Shown here piece after piece: positions 62,048 through 64,000 of a stretch of 64,000 bases of DNA (within the stretch, counting starts at the first letter, position 1; each line of letters begins with the position of its first letter). The notes under the pieces were generated by a model. The model saw nothing but the letters and a program-made list of their open reading frames with translations, ran no database searches and had not been told where the DNA came from. The position numbers and the translations under genes were made by a program. Origin of the DNA: Pontibacter coccineus (lineage in GTDB: Bacteria > Bacteroidota > Bacteroidia > Cytophagales > Hymenobacteraceae); assembly GCF_030546575.1 (NCBI RefSeq), contig NZ_JAUOTN010000004.1, positions 310,001 through 374,000 on the forward strand, in the 5' to 3' direction.

Positions 62048-63463
62048 ATGAAACGGATGCTTACCCTATTGCTGTCATGTATGCTGGCAACACATTCCCT
62101 GTTGGCTCAGGGTACCGTTACCATTACGGGCAAAGTCCAAAAAGGCGAGCAGGATGACATCCTGATCGCCTCCCTCCCCTCTTTATTGTTTCCCGAAGAA
62201 CAGCGCACCTTTACCGAGGTGAAAAACGGGCATTTCAGGTTTGAGGTGCCCGTTAGCAAACCTGTGACAGTAGAGCTCGTGTACGGCGACGAATCAGTGC
62301 CGCTATACCTGGAGCCCGGCTTTGAGCTGCAGGTCACGTTTGCAGCCGGCAAAATGCTCAAAACGCTGAAATACAGCGGCCAGGGTGCCAACGAAAACAA
62401 CTACCTGGCACTACATACCTATCGCTTCGACGACGAAGAAGACTACCAGACCCTGCCCGACAATGTAAGGCTATCTGAAAAGGCATTTCTGCAGTTTCTG
62501 GATTTCCGCAAGGAAGACCAGCTGGCCATCTTCGAGAAGAAGATAGAAACAAATCCGGTGAGCGAGTACTTCCGGCAAATGATTCTGTCCGAGATCGAAT
62601 ACAGCTACGCCAACGACCGCCTCACCTTTTTCGACATGCGCGAGCTGATGCGACTGCCGGTGCAGCTTCATCCCTCTGCCACATACTTTGACTTCCTGGA
62701 CCACGTGGAAATGGAGCAGCCTGCCAGTCTCGGGGCCATCAGTTTTCCGGCCTTTCTGCGCAACTACATCCGTTTTATAGGGCAGCAGGCCAAACTGGAA
62801 ACGAGGGACATACACTATTATAGAAAGGCATACGATGAGGTGAGCTATACCTTGCAGGGACAGGCGCGCGTGATGGCGCAGGCCTACCTTATACGCCTGT
62901 CGTTGCAGCAAGGCAACGTGCTGCACCTGCCTGACATGCTGCAGGACTTCGGTCAGAACAAAGGTATAGCCGAGGTGCATACCACGTTGCTGCGCCAGTA
63001 CCAGAGCCACCCGGGCCTAGGTATAGGCAGTGCTGCCCCTGGCTTTAGCCTGAAGGACATAAACGGAGACTCTGTATCGCTCAGCGACTTTAAAGGCAAG
63101 ATCGTTTACCTGAGTTTCTGGCGTACGGACTGTGGCCTGTGCATGGTAGAACAACCGCATGCGCAGGAACTGGCCCGGAAGCTACAGCCCCACGACGTGG
63201 TCCTTATCAATATAGGAGTAGACGAAAACGAACAGGCCTGGCGCAGTGTGGTGCAGTCGAGAGGGTTTGGCGGCGTGCAGCTATACCTCAAGGGGCAGGG
63301 CCACGAACTGGCCCGCAGGTATGGCCTCAAAGACGTGCCGGCCTATTTCCTGATAGACGAGGACGGCACCATCCTGAGCACAAAGCCCCGCCGCCCCATG
63401 GACCGGGAAGTTGAAAAGGAAATTCTGCAGCATGTGATGAGCAACCGCGCCTCCCGCAGGTAA
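62048..63463 (+). CDS. TlpA-type thioredoxin-fold protein
   Basis: 471 residues with a signal peptide MLTLLLSCMLATHSLLAQG. The first 330 or so are strand- and helix-rich without a known domain. The C-terminal 140 form a TlpA/ResA-like thioredoxin domain: SAAPGFSLKDINGDSVSLSDFKGK, then the active site WRTDCGLC (CGLC), and VPAYFLIDEDGTIL. Probably a periplasmic thiol-disulfide oxidoreductase. The family is common and multi-copy in Bacteroidota. Followed by a terminator. Confidence 0.9.
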   Translation: MKRMLTLLLSCMLATHSLLAQGTVTITGKVQKGEQDDILIASLPSLLFPEEQRTFTEVKNGHFRFEVPVSKPVTVELVYGDESVPLYLEPGFELQVTFAAGKMLKTLKYSGQGANENNYLALHTYRFDDEEDYQTLPDNVRLSEKAFLQFLDFRKEDQLAIFEKKIETNPVSEYFRQMILSEIEYSYANDRLTFFDMRELMRLPVQLHPSATYFDFLDHVEMEQPASLGAISFPAFLRNYIRFIGQQAKLETRDIHYYRKAYDEVSYTLQGQARVMAQAYLIRLSLQQGNVLHLPDMLQDFGQNKGIAEVHTTLLRQYQSHPGLGIGSAAPGFSLKDINGDSVSLSDFKGKIVYLSFWRTDCGLCMVEQPHAQELARKLQPHDVVLINIGVDENEQAWRSVVQSRGFGGVQLYLKGQGHELARRYGLKDVPAYFLIDEDGTILSTKPRRPMDREVEKEILQHVMSNRASRR

Positions 63464-63490
63464 GCCGCCTGTCACTTATACTTTATCAAG

Positions 63491-63530
63491 AGCCGCCTGT
63501 CATGTTAACGTGATGGGCGGTTTCGTTTTT
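63491..63530 (+). terminator. Terminator of the TlpA-type gene
   Basis: CCGCCTGTCA and TGATGGGCGG pair imperfectly around GTTAAC, followed by TTTCGTTTTT. Confidence 0.7.
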
Positions 63531-63670
63531 GGAAGCCAGGCCATTCTTTCCGGAGACATAAATAACCGTGCATTTGTTTGGTGCGTAATTAAAGCCTAAC
63601 CCCGCATAGCAAGGGTTATCAAAGGAATTGATTGTTTGAGATATCCTTATTCATTTAACCGCTAGAAAAT

Positions 63671-64000
63671 ATGGCATTAATCAACAAAAGTGACATTGAG
63701 AAACTGCTCAATGTGCAGAACAACACGAAAGACGCACTTTGCATCTCTATCTACATACCTACGCACCGTGCCGGCCACGAAACCTTGAACGGCCAGGACC
63801 AGACCCTCTTTAAAAACAAACTGAGAGAAGCACGCACCCTGCTGGCCAGACACGATGTGCCGGAGCAGGAAATTAACGCCTACCTGCAGCCTGCCGAAGA
63901 ACTCCTCAACGACACCGGGTTCTGGCGCCACCAGGCCGAGGGACTGGCCGTGTTCTTGACCAAAGGCTTCTCGGCGCACTATACCCTGCCGACCACCATG
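63671..64000 (+). CDS. baeRF-family (archaeo-eukaryotic release-factor-like) protein, 3' truncated
   Basis: The frame opens at ATG 63671 and runs through the window edge; 110 residues are visible. ALCISIYIPTHRAGHETLNGQ and TGFWRHQAEGLAVFL match the N-terminal part of the bacterial proteins related to eukaryotic release factor eRF1/Pelota, predicted to act on stalled ribosomes or as peptidyl-tRNA hydrolases. The catalytic region lies outside the window, so activity cannot be judged. Confidence 0.8.
   Translation, partial: MALINKSDIEKLLNVQNNTKDALCISIYIPTHRAGHETLNGQDQTLFKNKLREARTLLARHDVPEQEINAYLQPAEELLNDTGFWRHQAEGLAVFLTKGFSAHYTLPTTM

Noticed and set aside
1..64000. TATACCT as a strand-biased KOPS or Chi-like signal
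   Set aside because: My counts of the two orientations left and right of the proposed origin are similar, so polarity is not evident.
1..64000. CRISPR arrays, insertion sequences, tRNA and rRNA genes
   Set aside because: No spaced direct repeats of array type, no transposase frame, and no tRNA cloverleaf or rRNA sequence was found in the gaps by eye; a tool-based search could still find a divergent RNA.

Overview
The window is chromosomal DNA from a member of the Bacteroidota, most likely order Cytophagales and possibly a Pontibacter-like Hymenobacteraceae. This rests on a gldJ-type gliding/type IX secretion lipoprotein beside a PorP/SprF protein, Bacteroidota-type families (DUF2490, DUF4175, DUF4382, DUF6970, Ig-like lipoproteins), single-subunit glycyl-tRNA synthetase, promoter-like TAnnTTTG -7 elements, and roughly balanced base composition. 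The genus is inference. No tRNA, rRNA, CRISPR array, prophage or insertion sequence was recognised.

Layout. 1-9.2 kb: a truncated ABC exporter, then a leftward run (FAD/NAD(P)-binding protein, an unlisted 29-codon membrane peptide, a DUF2490 porin-like protein altered by a 10-bp duplication, SLC13 permease, STAS-like protein, fasciclin protein, rhomboid, polyprenyl synthase). 9.2-22 kb: rnr, a fused dipeptide-type ABC ATPase, a HAD hydrolase, a lipoprotein, lspA, ileS (with an unusual GIHH signature), a 1-kb gene-less gap and glyS. 22-27.6 kb: a PiT-like transporter, a lipoprotein, two small proteins and a CPA2 antiporter.

27.6-29.0 kb is gene-less, contains a cluster of DnaA-box-like 9-mers and an AT-rich stretch, and shows a local C/G skew change; I propose it as oriC. 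About 5 kb to its right, just before mnmG, lies a perfect 16-bp parS site inside a 22-bp palindrome, and a second parS-like site lies at 4.17 kb. 29-39.5 kb is a leftward block (DUF4175 protein, RsbW-like ATPase, ybeY, mnmG, methyltransferase, Ig-like lipoprotein; then xth, a small conserved protein and an AhpD-like protein upstream).

39.6-57.2 kb holds comF, gldJ with porP/sprF, a large AsmA-like protein, a DUF4382 lipoprotein, and a leftward series of small housekeeping and stress genes: DinB, dgkA, two tandem msrB, SDR, a GNAT gene broken by an in-frame stop, a YdeI-like protein, an AT-rich DUF5677 gene that looks acquired, a lipoprotein, TerC and fumC. 57.4-64 kb reads rightward: a CHASE/PAS histidine kinase, radA, a TlpA-type thioredoxin lipoprotein/periplasmic protein and a truncated baeRF-family protein.

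The most striking window-wide signal is a short word, TATACCT and its complement AGGTATA, found by eye about 165 times as the core hexamer, in genes and between them, several-fold above chance. It is missing from the AT-rich DUF5677 gene and sits in an identical doubled form directly after the stop codons of both lspA and glyS.
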